DNA of 64,000 nucleotides from Zygnema cylindricum (Eukaryota; Streptophyta; Zygnematophyceae; Zygnematales; Zygnemataceae): positions 1-64,000 of the forward strand of contig JBBHKE010001701.1 of assembly GCA_037447655.1 (NCBI GenBank), written 5' to 3'. The notes under the pieces were generated by a model that saw only the letters and a program-made list of their open reading frames with translations, was not told where the DNA came from and did no database searches. Both the position numbers and the translations under genes were made by a program. Below, one piece after another: positions 9,301-22,400 of this stretch. Positions within the stretch are counted from its first letter, which is position 1; each line of letters opens with the position of its first letter.

Positions 9301-11974
9301 AAATCCGTACTGTATTGAATTTTGTATCAAATGTTCGATTTTGATCCTTAATTTTTATTTTTCAGATATCTGATGCAGAATTTCTAGCCAATCAATTGGT
9401 CAGTGAGAATTTGGAGCGATAAGGTTTCTGAAAAGATTTACGTACGAATTTCCACACACTTATTACTTTTGTATTGTTGGAAAAGAGTACCAAAAAGCAA
9501 AAAACAAAAAATGGAGACGGGAAATTGTTTTTGCTGTTGAAATGTTTGTATTTGTTTGCATTCCCAAATTTTGGAATCGGGTTCCGGTTTTGCTTTTCGG
9601 CTTTCGCTTATTTTCGATTTTTCCGTTTCTCAGCGTCCCAATTTTTCGTATCGCTTTTAGCGTTGAGGATTCGTATAACAATTGAAAAAATGGAACAAAC
9701 ATTAGAAAAATGTTTTTGTTTTTGGTTTACACTTTCAATTTACTTTCGATGTGAAGCGTGATTCTTCCATCTTAACATACGGCTTCGTTAGAAAGTGACA
9801 GTGAGTGTTTTCTCATCACATTTCTTAGAACGTGTAGTCATTTGTTTTGCGATTTATCGATTGGCTGCAAATCGAGGTTTGGAATTTCTTTCTCAACGTC
9901 CCAAAAATACGTGCTTCTTCTCATAACAAAAGCATACCGTACACGTATTGGAAAGTGCAAAGTGGTAGAGGTACCACTCCTTTCAAACCGAAAGACATAG
10001 GCGATGTTGATGCTTATTGCGATATACAGGTATCGGAGACCACATTCGGACTTCTAGGAAGGTCAACGATATATTTGCTATGTTAGTCCATGGATGTTCA
10101 AAGTTTTAATGGGATCCGACATAGTCACATAGTAGCCCATGTATGATCACGTCACGCCTACGCGGCCAAAAATAAACGAGTGTATCGTCGTATCGGCATT
10201 GACAAATTGGAGATATAATGTTGTCAATAACTGGACATACGGTTATCGAAAAATCTCCCTATGATCTTGGTGAAACATAAACGTGCATTTCTGGTGGTGT
10301 GCACCGAGCAACATTTGTGCGTAAAAGATGGGTACTGTACCTCTTGGAAGGGTATCGTTGATCGATACATCGAGTCGTCGGTCACTACAGTATTGTCGAC
10401 CGTGACGTCACCTTAATCGGCGATGCATCGTTTGCAGCCATCCCATTGATTCGGATGGCCGCAAAAGTGGCCATTGATATGATTCCGCTTGACCTTTATC
10501 TCTCCTGTCTCTCCTTTCTCTCCTTCGTCTCTCTTCTCTCTTTCACCTTCCTTCCCCTTATTTTTTCCTTTGTCCTCTCCCTCCCGTTCCTCTCGCACTC
10601 CTTTCTCCCCCCTCCTGCTCCTACCCCCCTCCCTCTCCAACTTTCCATCCTCCCTTTCCTCTCCCTCTTATCCCTCTTGCTTCTCTCCCTCCTCTCCTCT
10701 CCCTCTTCTCTCTCTTCTCCTTCCTCTCCCTTCTCCGTTCTTGAGGCTGATTCTGATAAAAAAGTGACTGGTAGATCTTTCTCGATGGACCTACCGATTA
10801 TCAAATTGAGGAAAATAGGGTATAAAGGGGTAGAAATGCGGATTAAAATGCGGTGAGTTTTCGGACCAATTTTGGAGTTCGACACGATTGTTCCAAATCG
10901 GCTTACGTAATAGAAGTCCAGGGCAGTAAAAAAAAAATGCTTATTGTATTGGGGGGTTGATGTTTTGATCCACTGCTTAAAGTGATGCTTTAAAAATGTC
11001 ATACACACGATTAAAAAACATTAGAAAAACATAAGTAAAACGTTTCATAAACACTTGACTAAAGTGAAACAATAATTGTAGAAGAAATATGATTGACCTT
11101 CTGACGTAAAAGCCATACCATGAATCCTCCAAATTATTTGTCTTCTACGATACTTATACTTAAAAGTTTGCTTGTACTATCAAGAAGTCATTCATGATTT
11201 TGTTGTTACGTTATTGTGCGAATCGACAAAGAGGACGAAATCGCGTGAAGTTTTGTTTCGAGGTGTTTTGGCGATTCTGCCAATGAGAGGGGGATTGTTA
11301 GGTAGAGGTTGCAAAAGTCAAAATTTTACATAACCGAAATCGACCTTTTTTTTTTTCAAAATCCGAGTAACCGACGCTCGACCGGGTTATGTCACGCTCC
11401 AAAATTGTTAACCGTTAACCAACCAAAGTTTACAAAAATAAAATTTAATCGAGACTTGATTTCTCGCGACTAACCGTACCCGCCCGTAACCGGAAAATTA
11501 CAAAAAAAAATCTTAGTTTTTCACGACGCATGAATAAGCCAATAAATACGATTTGTCGCGTTCCCTAAGATTTGCGAAATGAAGTGTTACTACCGTGTCA
11601 GATTTGCGACGCTAATCATGATGTCGCGTACTTCCACAATACCAAAGAGTACAAAGTACAATAAAGTTCGATTGTATGGACAGTACAAAAATTTCAATTT
11701 TTTTCGTTTTTTGCTTGACCGATCGTAACCGACTTTTTTGTTTTTTCTGGTGAATCAACCTACCGCGACCGCCCGGCCCCCAGAATTTGGCAACCAAATC
11801 CGTTCCGGATCCGGCGCGGGGGGTCGATTAACGGTCGGTCACGATTTCGGTTGACCGTTTGCGACCTCTGCTTCACACGAGTGGATTTGTGACGGTTTGA
11901 GTTGGACGTCACTTTCATATCAGGTTGGCGTTTGAAGCGTTCATCTTTCGATTCGCAAGTACGCATTTTGTGTA
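9301..11974. other. Gene-poor DNA with a polypyrimidine tract at 10491-10740
   Basis: No gene recognised. The 250-base pyrimidine block (TCTCC, CCCTCC words) at 10491-10740 gives low-complexity Ser/Leu/Pro reading frames that are artefacts. The flanks contain no convincing splice-linked exons. Confidence 0.5.
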
Positions 11975-12775
11975 TTGAAATTCTGTGGTCTCCATTGACC
12001 CACAGAATGAGCAGCCTATGTAAAGCCTCTAGGATAATATTTGCCCCTTCCACTTTCCCACTGAATAAGTGCCGCCCAGGCACACAAATATTTTGACCAC
12101 CCTCACCCCTGTGAGGACAAGACTCCCTTGAGTCAAACGTTACAAGCTCTTTTAGAGAGAGGTAACTAAATATTACTAAGTCTTGGCCTCCCTGCTCACG
12201 ACTACCTACTACTAAACCCTAGTCCAATAGGAACACTATATAAGTACAAGAAGGTACAATAGGCGATGTACTTATTGTACGACCATTGTACGACAAGGTC
12301 TACAAGGTGACATCTGTCAAATCGGAAGCCATGGTTCCTCCTCCCATCTTCTCCGGTATCAACTAATGTGGCGCCATGTGGCACCGCGTGACGCCATCTC
12401 CGTATGCCGCCAAAAGCTCACTTTGCGTGGCGGCTATAATGCCGACCGTCCGATCAAAACATATTTTACGCGGTTCAGATTCGCGTACATGCATGAATTG
12501 CTCCTTTTGGTTAGACTGATGTTAATTAGCTGTTGCGTTAATGTTTATAAATTTTTGAAACACATCCCGTCGTGCATCGTTCGATAACTCCTTTGTGGTT
12601 AAGGCGATACGACTTCTTAGAGGTCCGAGACCGGTTCAAATCTATGATTTAGGCACATTTATTAAAATATCCTCACTTCAAAATTTGCCAATTTTAAATA
12701 TGGCGACCATGGCGTGCAACGATCCTCATCTCTTTTTAAAGTAAAACTAAAATAGAGAAGTGAACTATTAATTAC
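11975..12775 (-). repeat. Diverged solo LTR of the E1/E3/E4 lineage
   Basis: Begins TGAAATTCTGTGGTC, matching the plus-strand start of the E1 LTR (TGAAACTCTGTGTGC). It then follows the same order of blocks: CACCCCTGTGA, AGACTCCCTTGAGTC, the GTAC-rich GACCATTGTACGAC region, ACGCCATGTGGC sequence and a tRNA-like module at 12593-12642. No internal coding region follows, so it is a solo LTR. The right end, near TTAATTACC, is approximate, and no target duplication was found. Confidence 0.72.
12593..12642 (+). other. tRNA-like module in solo LTR (A-box and B-box)
   Basis: TGTGGTTAAGGCGATACGACT matches the D-arm/A-box of plant tRNA-Ser/Leu genes very closely, and GGTTCAAATC at 12633-12642 matches the B-box. 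It lies on the strand opposite to the LTR's element orientation. No acceptor stem pairing is evident. It is either a tRNA-derived insertion in the ancestral LTR or a conserved Pol III-type promoter. Confidence 0.55.
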
Positions 12776-13639
12776 CTCTTTTCAACATTTTTGGAGTTTG
12801 GTACCTTTAGATTATTGACGGTTGGGGCTCAAACGTATGACTTTGTTTCACGTCAATATTTGTTGAGTCAGCGAACGAAATGTACAATGTCGTTTTTTTG
12901 ACACTCTCATTAGTATGGACTTTGACATGTTTACGAAATTTCGTTTTTTTTTTTTAGTTTGTGAATCTTTCGTAAAATGCGTATAAATTTTGTACGGAAG
13001 AAAAACACGGATACTGGGTACGGTTGTAGTGTACGGAAATTTCCAAAAAAAAGACGCGCGCGCGAAGACGGTCTCGTCCATAGTTGTCCAATTCGTACGG
13101 ATTTCGATTTTCTTACAAAAACTGCGAGACATTCATTAATTTCATACTTTTCGTAAATTTTGTACAGTTTTATATGTATGGGAATGAACGGAGATGTAAA
13201 AAAAATATACGGAAAGTCTGACCAAAAAATATCCTTAAAAAATCTGATAAAGAACGGATAACACATACGGATATGTACGACATTTGGAAAGTGTACCCTA
13301 AACACCTTAAAAGTACGGAAAATTTAAAGCAATTGTACTGAAATACGAGGGAACGTAAGGGAATGTACCCTAAAAGTAAAATCCTTTAAATCCCCCTTAA
13401 ATAACCCTAAAAAGGACAAAACGGCAATTGTACGTAATTGTACAAACTATGTATGGCAATTGTACTGAAGTGTAAAGAAATATACGAAATCGTTTTGGAA
13501 AAACCCTAAAATATTTAGCCATAAAAAGTTCGGAAGTATATGGACACTATACGTAGATGTAAGTAAAATGTAATGTTGCTGTACTAAAATATACGGATTA
13601 TACAAAAATCTACCCCTAAACACCGCTACAGTACAGTAC
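12776..13639. other. AT-rich DNA with many GTACGG words, no gene seen
   Basis: The words TGTACGG, GTACGGAAA and AAGTACGG recur many times between about 12960 and 13640, separated by A- and T-runs. No supported exon. Confidence 0.5.
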
Positions 13640-13720
13640 TGTACATCGTAAATCGCTATTATAGTTAATGTTTTTTTTGCCACTTAAAAACATATTTTCT
13701 TCGTACACACATGTCGGATT
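13640..13720 (+). mobile_element. Left part of a TIR (MITE-like) element split by E2
   Basis: CGCTATTATAGTTAATG, then GCCACTTAAAA and ACATATTTTC, pairs in inverted orientation with 27725-27795 (AAAATGTTTTAAGTGGCG, ATTAACACTAATA). Those two parts became separated when E2 inserted at 13721-27661. The same inverted arms occur around 42363-42410 and 42496-42535. Confidence 0.6.
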
Positions 13721-16057
13721 TGTTGTTCTACAACCACCGTTGCAGGAGGAGAACCAACGCTAGTAGTGGAAGAAGACATCAAACCAGCAAAAACTATCAA
13801 ATATCTTCTTCAACAACCAACTTTCAGTTTACACAGAAGGTGATACAAAAGGCTTATATGCCTCAAATTTAGCACAACGATACAGAACACAATAAACTAA
13901 GAATTCCTCAAATTGCAGCTCAATTGACCTTGTCAACCATAATGTTGTTCTTTGGTCTAAAATAGACCGCAGAAGCGACCCAAACTATCATGCAAGAAGC
14001 TAAGCAAAAATAGGTCGACGAACAATCATATGAAATGCATCCTCCATATGCGTACACAGACGCAACAAACAACATTTAGGGTTTCATGGAATAATCAACA
14101 TAAATAAACCCTATGAGAACATCTAAGGTTTGATGGAATAATCGACATAAACAAACCCTAGGACAAATGCATAAACAATGCATATCAAACATATATAAAA
14201 TAACATAAATAAATAATAAAGACAAATGCATACAACACACATAATCAAGAGTATAATCAGATGATAAATGTATCATTTAAATGCATGACCTAATCGGCAA
14301 CCCTAAAAGTTTACATCTTCGGTCCCTACTTTTCATGCTAAGCATTGATGATATTTCCTAAGAAGCTCACATCTATATATACATTTGTAAGCTGTCAATG
14401 AATTGCTACATGTCAAAATAGCCAACGTACCTTCCACTAAGTAGTATTACATCATGAGAACCTATTACAACAAATAATCCTAACTGTAAGTGTACACCTG
14501 AAAGTCAACCAATCATAAGAGTACACTTGTCTGCAAGTACGACACTACACACACACAAATTAAATTGTCGAAACCCTAAATGATCACCTAAATAAAAACT
14601 GTCATAATCAATACTAAATTATTATTACACATACGACAAAACAATGTTGTTTCAAATATTTACACCGACGCGTCCGCAAAATACGCGTCATAAGCGACAA
14701 CTCGCTTAGTCACTTGTAGATAGATCCACGTAGTGAACCGACATCGCATATGTACGGTCCACCTAATAATACGTCATTAAAGATAATGAGATCCCTTGAA
14801 AATATCGGCAGACGCCGTTCGCCCTCCACGTGTAGCTCGAATCACTTGCCGAAATAACCCGTACTATCCAAATCCTGTTCGTATGAAATCACGTAATTTG
14901 TCGTAAATCTCACGTGCCAAATTAAAAGTACACCTGTCAAATACGACGCTCCGTACCGGCGGCGTCCCATTTATTAAATGTTGTTTGTCGCATTATGTTT
15001 CGTATGGCCGGCGTACTTTTCAAATGCTTCGAATATTTCAGATCGAATCGCGAAGCGATCCGCCGTCCATTTCTATTTCGCATTCCGTATTTTTCGTATG
15101 CTTCTTCGCGTCACTTAATTTGTACTTTACATCATTTTAAATTCATTTTGCTTCTACCCCAAACCTGTAAATCCATTCGTACCACCACATTACTTTCAAT
15201 ATTTACGTACGCACGCACGTACGAAACTGAATCTTCAAAAACAACACATAAGATATAGTATTTGCAAGCTTCCCAAAAATTGCCTAAAGATTTACTATAA
15301 TCCCAAGACTGGATACACAAATTTAACTAAGTCCTAAACTATATACTCACAGTGAGTATCTACTTGTTTTTATTAATACAGGTGTCTGCACTACAGTGGT
15401 ATCTGCACTACAGTACTATACTATGCTACGACAAAGTACCCAAATTGTACGTCACTGTACTGTGAGTACTCACTATATCGTGAGTACTTAAAAATAATCC
15501 TAATTGCTACTTTCCAAAAACTAAATAGTGCGACACTATTTTCTATTACAATAGACTACAAAAATGTGTTCTTCAAATATATAAAACAAGAGGACCATAC
15601 AGTAAATGCTCCGGGTGCTTAGCCACTGGTGGTCACTACCGTCTAGACGACTGTGGTTATGCAATACGAAGCACCTGAGTTTGTTCGGGTATGCTTTGTC
15701 ACTTGTGGTCCCACATGAATCGCGTCCGCCGAGACGATACAAATCAACGGTCACTATAGCTCACCGTACCATACATTTCCAGATATGTGGTTTATACTTT
15801 GTCCGTCCGATTCTGTGAATCTGCTCGTCAAATGCACGACGCGTGTAAATGGTCGTTGTCGCCATTCCGTAAAAGTTGCATAGCCTTCTTTTGTCGACAA
15901 GTGTCCCTGTAGAAGTTCAATACACTCTATTGTTCTTTTGCTACCGTAACACTATAAAAGGTAAGTGATACAACATCCCTTTCCACAAAATATTAAAAGT
16001 CCTTAATCTCCTCTCATAGCCCCATCTACTGAAAACTAAAGATTTCATGTTTCAACA
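13721..16057 (-). repeat. E2 3' LTR (split by a solo LTR)
   Basis: 13721-13942 and 15252-16057 together align with the 26731-27661 LTR, apart from a roughly 100-base excess in this copy that includes a duplicated TCTGCACTACAGT word near 15390-15410. It is followed at 16058 by ATCCCCTAAATC, the E2 polypurine tract read from the other strand. Confidence 0.85.
13943..15246. mobile_element. Solo LTR inserted in the E2 3' LTR
   Basis: 1304 bp with ends TGTTGTTC...AACAACA, flanked by the duplication CATAA (13938-13942 and 15247-15251). Removing it restores alignment of the E2 LTRs. It has no coding region. Near 14080-14150 it holds a direct repeat of about 64 bp with AAACCCTA words. Its right third shares TTATGTTTCGTA, the GATCGC/GCGATC hairpin, CCGCCGTCCATTTCT and CTTCGCGTCACTT with the LTRs at 58146 and 63002, so it belongs to the same LTR superfamily. 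Confidence 0.85.
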
Positions 16058-16080
16058 ATCCCCTAAATCTTTGGATTCAG

Positions 16081-17568
16081 TTACTCACCTAACCCAATTG
16101 CCTCTTTAAAATACTGCAACATAGGAGCAGGAAGGGGTTTAGTTAACGTGTTAGCCACCATTTTCTCATCCAGTAAATAACATAATTTTCTGACTCTTGC
16201 AAGTACATTTTCACTGACAAAGTGAAGTCTAACATCCATGTGTTTGCTCTTAAAGGGGTGACTTAGGTTAGAGGCGATAGCAATGGCTACCTGGTTGTCA
16301 CACCAGATAACTTGCGGACCTGTTTGCATGTATCCATGTTCCTGTAAAATCTACTTGACCCATAAGAGTTCCTTTAGGGTAAAAGCTATTGCCATATATT
16401 CAGACTCCATTGTAGATTGAGCTGTAACTTTTTGTAGCTTGCTGCTCCAACAGCAAGTTCAATTTCTAATATTCAAGACAAAACCGGAATAAGGTTTCCG
16501 GCTTGGCATATCTCCATAGCTGGAGTCGCTTCAAGTTTGTAATTTCACCTCTCCGCCTTCGAGTACAAGTTTGAGATTTTGAGAACCTGCAAGATATCTC
16601 AAAACCTTACCTTTTTTGCTGCTTCCCAGTTTGTCCTTTTAGGATTTTGCGGACACTTACTCAAAACCCCCACAATTGCTGCAACATATGGTTTCGAACA
16701 GTTCATACAATATATAAGACTTCAGACTACTTGTCTATATGGCTTTGAAGCCATAAACTCTTCCTCTTCTGACTCGAGGCTCTCACTAACCATTATACTT
16801 GAGTCTTAATCACTACCATCCAACTTCTCTCTTTATTCCGTAGGAGTTACAAAACCTTTTGCATCCTTCATTTCAAACTTTTTGAGCATGTTGCCTATTG
16901 CTTCTTTCAAGTCAACATAATCAGCTTTATATTTCAGTCTTTTTCTACCTGTATGCCTAAGATATAATTGGCCCCACCGAGGTCGTTCATCTCAAATCTA
17001 GACCTTTAAGCCGCTTTAATGCGGTTTATTTTATCCATTGGCTTACTTATTAATAGTAAGTCATCCACATATATAGCAATGTAAAGTATCTCATCCTCCC
17101 TTTGTAAAACATATACAGAATGATTTGAGCTAATTCTCTTAAAACCTAGCCCAGTCAAAAACTCATCTAACTTCAGATTCCATTGCCTAGGGGCTTGTTT
17201 CAGCCCATATATCGATTTTATCAACTTACAAACTAGTTATCCCTTTCCTTTCTATTCATGCATTTTAGGCTGCCTCATATAAATAGTTTCCTTTAACTCT
17301 CTATGCAAGAAAGCAGTTTTCACGTCCATTTGATGGATTTCCATATTCTTTATATTAGCTAAACTTAGCAGAAACCTGACAGTAGGAAATCTAACAACTG
17401 GAGAGAAGGTTTTCTCAAAGTCAATACCTTCTTTTTGATTGTACCCCTTGGCCACAAGTCTGGCCTTAAACATTCCAATGGTGTTGTCCGGGTTGAGCTT
17501 CACCTTGAACACCCATTTGGTGTCAATGGCTTTTATGCCCGGAGGAATATCCACCAACTCCCACGTCT
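16081..17568 (-). pseudogene. E2 pol remnant: RNase H and reverse transcriptase
   Basis: 16081-16329 encodes the copia RNase H end (VIWCDNQVAIAIASN, HMDVRLHFVSE, MVANTLTKPLP). 17006-17224 encodes RT with IKSIYGLKQAPRQWN and the catalytic IYVDDLLLIS. 17252-17568 encodes the RT N-part ([48 protein letters not shown]). The pieces lie in different frames with stops between them. The reading continues into 23912 onward (WIEAVNDEVKSIMEA) across the E3 insertion. It is not functional. Confidence 0.88.
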
Positions 17569-18604
17569 TATAGAAATTAAAGGTTATTTTAGTATTTTTT
17601 AGGTTCTGTAAAATGCAAAAAAGAAGCAGCAGAGGCAGTCTGCCTCTAACTCCTTTCTCCAGCTCCCACACTTATCGCAGTCACTAAAAGTTGGAGAGGG
17701 AGATAGAGCCATGGCCGCCTATGCTGTCCCGACGGGGACACATATTAGGGTGGTAGATTCTATCAAAATAAACTTGGCGGGCCCATGATTTGAACCGGGT
17801 ACCAGCTGTTCGCCAAAGTAGCCGGTAGGCGGTAGCCTTAGCCAACTAGTCTAAACCAGAGATATATGATATACGGTTTCGTAGTTAGGTAAATGTTAAC
17901 ACGAAGGCTATTTTCATTCAACGCGATATTTAGACATAGATACAGTTTATAATGTACGGCGACGGAACATCCGAAACGGATACCGCGCATTTTGTTTTGA
18001 AGGCGAAACAAATAGTGCGCAAGTATTTATGACGGCTACGATTGTAATCCGGCTTCATCGGACGGCCATGAAGCATGCCAAGATCGCGGAATGAGTTTTC
18101 GGCGGTTTACGGTCGACGTCACATCAATTGCCACGTGGCACAATCACATTGGATTTCAGCATCTCCGGGGATTCCAGGAACGAAACCAAAAATGACACGT
18201 GTCGACTTGTTGGCCATGTTGTACAATGGCCGTGCACAAAGTACATCAGCACATGTACCATTATGTACGATACACTCTTATGATTGGTGCCGTACTTCAG
18301 TAGATAGAGTTTTAGAGAGAGATAGGACTTAGAAAATTTTGATAGATTAGACTCTCTCTCCCAGAGAGCTCCTGTACAAAAGGTCAACTTTGACCCTTCA
18401 TAACTTACTGCTAAAGGGAACAAATTCAGAGATTCTTTTTGCTATAACTCAGGGGAGTCTTGCCTTTAGAGGGTTGGAGGTGGTCAGAGTTTTTGTTTGC
18501 CAGGGTGGCAGTTATTGTTGTTGAAACACAAAGGGGTTAGGGTTATCATAGAGGCTTCGTGTGAGTTGCCTACTCTGAGGTCCTATGGAGGTTTCAGAGT
18601 TGCA
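17569..18604 (+). repeat. E3 5' LTR
   Basis: 1036 bp from TATAGAAATTAAAGG to CAGAGTTGCA. It contains the block GTCACATCAATTGCCACGTGGC near 18118-18139, the GGCCATGTTGTAC...GGCC near-palindrome around 18211-18230, and a minus-strand tRNA-like module at 17787-17848. The gag ATG (18585) is inside the LTR, 20 bases from its end. Confidence 0.88.
17787..17848 (-). other. tRNA-like module in E3 5' LTR (antisense)
   Basis: On the minus strand, TAGTTGGCTAAGGC (17835-17848) resembles an A-box and GGTTCAAATC (17787-17796) is a near-perfect B-box, with spacing typical of tRNA genes. The copy in the 3' LTR (about 23094-23155) keeps the A-box-like part and a damaged B-box. The orientation is opposite to E3 transcription, the same relation as in E1 and E4. 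Confidence 0.55.
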
Positions 18605-19445
18605 GGTTATAGGCCTACCATCTAGGGTGCCTATATTTAATGGAGCTGGCTTCATATACTGGGAAAGTATGATGACAGGAGCACTAGGTGAGAAACGGTT
18701 TTGGGGAATAGTTAGTGGACGGGTGAGGCGTCGATCCAGTCTCTGGATACCTCCAGGGTTTACAGGAGGCAGATTCACAAGTGATGCAGATCCATCATCA
18801 ACAGAGGAGACAAAGGAAGGTGAGGTGGTGAACAAAGGAAAGGAGAAAGAGACGGTCACACCAATAGCGACCGGTTCGGCATTCATGTCACCTATTCCGA
18901 GGAACGAGGAGAATGATATCGATACTTGGGACAACAACAATATGGCGGCTAAGCACTTCACCCTCTGCCATCTTACTCAAGGGCTTGCATCTCCCCATTT
19001 GCAGGTAGAGAGGGCATCCGATCTTTGGGTGGCTCTCATAGAGATGTACCGAATTGGTACGATTCAGCAACAACAGTTGGCTGATCAGAAAATTAAGGAG
19101 TATGTATACAAATGGGGGAAGATGTTGGATTTTTGCAAAGTGCTTGCTACACTTTTCATGGAATTAGAGAGTGCTGGAAAAGTATTTAGTGAGAAGGAAA
19201 AGGTTAACCGTTTACTGAGGAAGTTACCCAATGAGTTCGAGAACATAGTCAACCGTGTGCAGGACTTGGCGGACTCAACGTGGATTTGGAATTCAGTGGT
19301 AGGGATGATTCTCGTTCGGGAGAACACAATTGAGATCCGAAGGGGAGGAAAGAGTGGGCAAGCTTTGGCAGCCGGGACCGATTGGAGAAACAATGATTCT
19401 AGAAAACAGGTTGGAAATTATCAAGGGGAGGGGCAGAAAACTTAG
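18585..19445 (+). pseudogene. gag: E3 gag (premature stop before zinc knuckle)
   Basis: Starts MEVSELQVIGLPSRVPIF, in which the primer site is translated, followed by FIYWESMMTGALGEKRFWGI and capsid sequence (LTQGLASPHLQVERASDLWVAL, LLRKLPNEFENIVNRVQDL). The frame ends at a TAG (19443) just before FGPRIPKGLCHFCKKPRHYMAEC, which is the zinc knuckle in the same frame. A single nonsense mutation therefore removes the nucleocapsid region. It is close in sequence to the E4 gag and more distant from E1. Confidence 0.85.
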
Positions 19446-22400
19446 ATTGAGGAGTTCGGACCAAGGATTCCCAAGGGTTTATGCCATTTTTGTAAGAAAC
19501 CCAGGCACTATATGGCTGAATGCACTTAGCTAAACGGGCTCCAGTTAAAGGAGGGGCAGACCGGTGGACCCCCGAGAGGAAAGAAAAAGGCCCTTGCGAC
19601 ACAGGTACATGAGGCGGAATCCGAGGATGAGGACGATGAACTCCTATTGGATGAGGAGTTGGAAGCGAAAAACGAGGTCGAAATTCCACGAAAAGCAGAA
19701 ATGTGCTTTCGGTGGATTGAAAGGTGAAGCAAGCTGGATTGTAGATTCAGGTGCATCCATGCACATGTTTAAAGATAAATACCTGTTCACTGAGATAAGA
19801 AAGATTCCCACCGTAGAGATAGAGTACGGGGATGGGAGGATAGTCACTACTACTCTTGTAGGATTGGTAGATCTAAAAGTGTTAGTAGAAGGAAAGACAT
19901 CTATAGGTACATTCTCCGATGTATTGTTTATTCCGGAGGTGAAGAAAAATCTCATCTCTACCTCTGTATTAGATGATAAAGGTTTTGATACTAGCACTAA
20001 GAAAGGAGTCTTTACTGCTAGTTTTGAGGAGGAAGTTTATTTCACTGCTGAAAAAGGTAGCCAAGGGATGTTTAGGCTGATTTAAAGCAATGAAAAGAAG
20101 AAACTTTATTATTCTGGTGTTCATGATATAATGATGTGGAATAAGAGGCTTGGGCATGTGAATCAAGATAAGTTAAGAGAGATGAAAAAGATGGGAGTAG
20201 TGGAAGGGATTCAGTTCGGTGAAAGTGAGAATCTAAGTGATTGTAGTGGATGTGCTCAAGGTAAAGCACACAGGTTACCCTTCCCAAAAATTGCCACCTA
20301 TAAGGGAGAAAAGATTCTAGATTTAGTACACACAGATATTTGGGGGCCGGCCAGAGTGCCATCACCCGGGGGGAAGAGATTTATGATGACTATCATCGAT
20401 GATACGTCTCAGTATTCTAGGGTGTATTTTTTGAAAAAAAAGTTAGAGGCTCAAGTATGTTTTAAACAATATAAAACATGGAGTGAAAAACTCCATGAAA
20501 CCTCAATCAAGAGAGTAAAGAGTGACAATGGTGGTGAGTATAGCTCCAACCAGTTTGAGGATTTTATGAGAGAAGATGGAGTACAACACCAAAAGACAGT
20601 TCATGAAAATCCTGAGCAGAATGGTGTAGCTTAAAGATTAAATAGAACACTGAGTGATAGTGCTATGAGTATGCTGTCAGATAAGAAGATAGGAAAGAAG
20701 TTTTGGGCCGAAGCAATGAAATGTGCAAATTATCTCAAAAATAGAGTCCTAACTTCAATAGTATAAGGCCAAACACCCTATGAGAGATGGACAGGCCGAA
20801 AACCAGATGTTTCACACTTAAAAGTTTTCGGTAGTCAAGTGTTCAGTTTAGACACAGATCGGTCAAACTGGAAGTTAGACCCAAAAGGAAAACCAGGATA
20901 TCTACTAGGATATGATGAAGATGTAAAATGATATAGAGTCTATGATCTCAAAAGAGAGGATATTATCCTAGTGAAGCATCTAGTGGTTATGGATGAAGGC
21001 AAATCTATAGATCCCTTTAAGCATACAAAGACAGTCAAAATCAGATTTGAGTCAGAAAATTCTGATGACTTTGAGCTTCCTAACTATCAAAGATTTCAAG
21101 AAGATGATGATCTTGCAGGTACGGATCAGATCGAGAAGATCCCAAATGTGGAACCCCTAGTATTAACTCCTACCGAAGCGGAAGACGTGGTGGAAATCGA
21201 CCTGGAATCAAGGGATAGGGGAGAAGTAGAAACTGATAGGAAAAATCCAAGAGAACCATCTATTCCGGCAACCGAGTTTGAGGGAGGAAGAAGAAGCAGC
21301 AAAAGACTGCAAGAGAGACAAGTTAACAATAAGGAAACCAAACTGTCTCACCCCGATGAACCTCAAACTTATAATGAGGCAATGACTTGTCCGGAAATAA
21401 ACCGGTGGAAGACAGCTATTAATGAGGAGATGGCCTCAATTATGGCAGCCGATACATGGTAATTGGTGGATTGCCCCCTGAAGCCAATTGGGTGTAAGTG
21501 GGTATTTAATTTGAAACTCAACCCGGATAACACCATTGAGTGCTACAAGGCTTGGTTAGTGGCGAAGGGATTTACCCAAAAAGAGGGAATTGATTACGAG
21601 GAGACTTTTGCTCCGGTCGTCAAGTTTCCTTCGGTTCGGATATTTCTCACTATGGCGGCAGCAGAAGACATAGAAGTGCATCAGATGGACTTCAAGACGA
21701 CCTTACTACATGGAGAGTTGGAAGAGGAAATTTTTATGTGACAGCCCGAAGGATTTGTGGAACAAAGGGAGGAAAGCAAAGTATGCCGATTGATCAAATC
21801 TTTGTATGGGCTGAAACAAGCGCCCCGGCAATAGAACAAGAAGTTCAATGAGTTTCTTACAGGTTTTGGGATATATTCGGATCAGCTCAGATTACTCAAT
21901 TTATTTGTTTGAAGATTAGGAAGGAATTATTTTTATTGCAATTTATGCCGATGATTTGCTTGTTTTAAGTAAATCCATGGATAAAATAAATAAGTTAAAA
22001 ATTAATTTAAAAGGAAGATTTGAGATGAAGGATATGGGAGAAGCAAGGTATATTTTGGGAATTCAGGTATAGAGAGATAGAGATAAAGATAGAAAGATAA
22101 TAAGATTAACTCAAAAAGTGGCCATTGGAAACATGTTAGAATAATTCCAAATGGACAAGGCTAATAGTTGTAACACTCCTATGGAATTAAAGAAGGGAAG
22201 TGAGGGGAGTGAGGAAGAGGGAGTTATAATCTTAGATGATGAGGTAGGCCCGGAAGAGAAAAGATATATGCAGACCACCCCTTATAGACAAGTTGTGGGC
22301 AGCCTAATATATTTTATGAAATGTACCCGTCCGGACATAGCCGCAGCTGTAGGAGTACTAAGTAGGAGTCTGAACTCTCCCACTAAGAAAGATTGGGAGG

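Noticed and set aside
17252-17671. Start of an RT protein at 17671 ([13 protein letters not shown])
   Set aside because: The first third is E3 LTR sequence read in frame by chance; the E2 RT begins at the junction near 17568.
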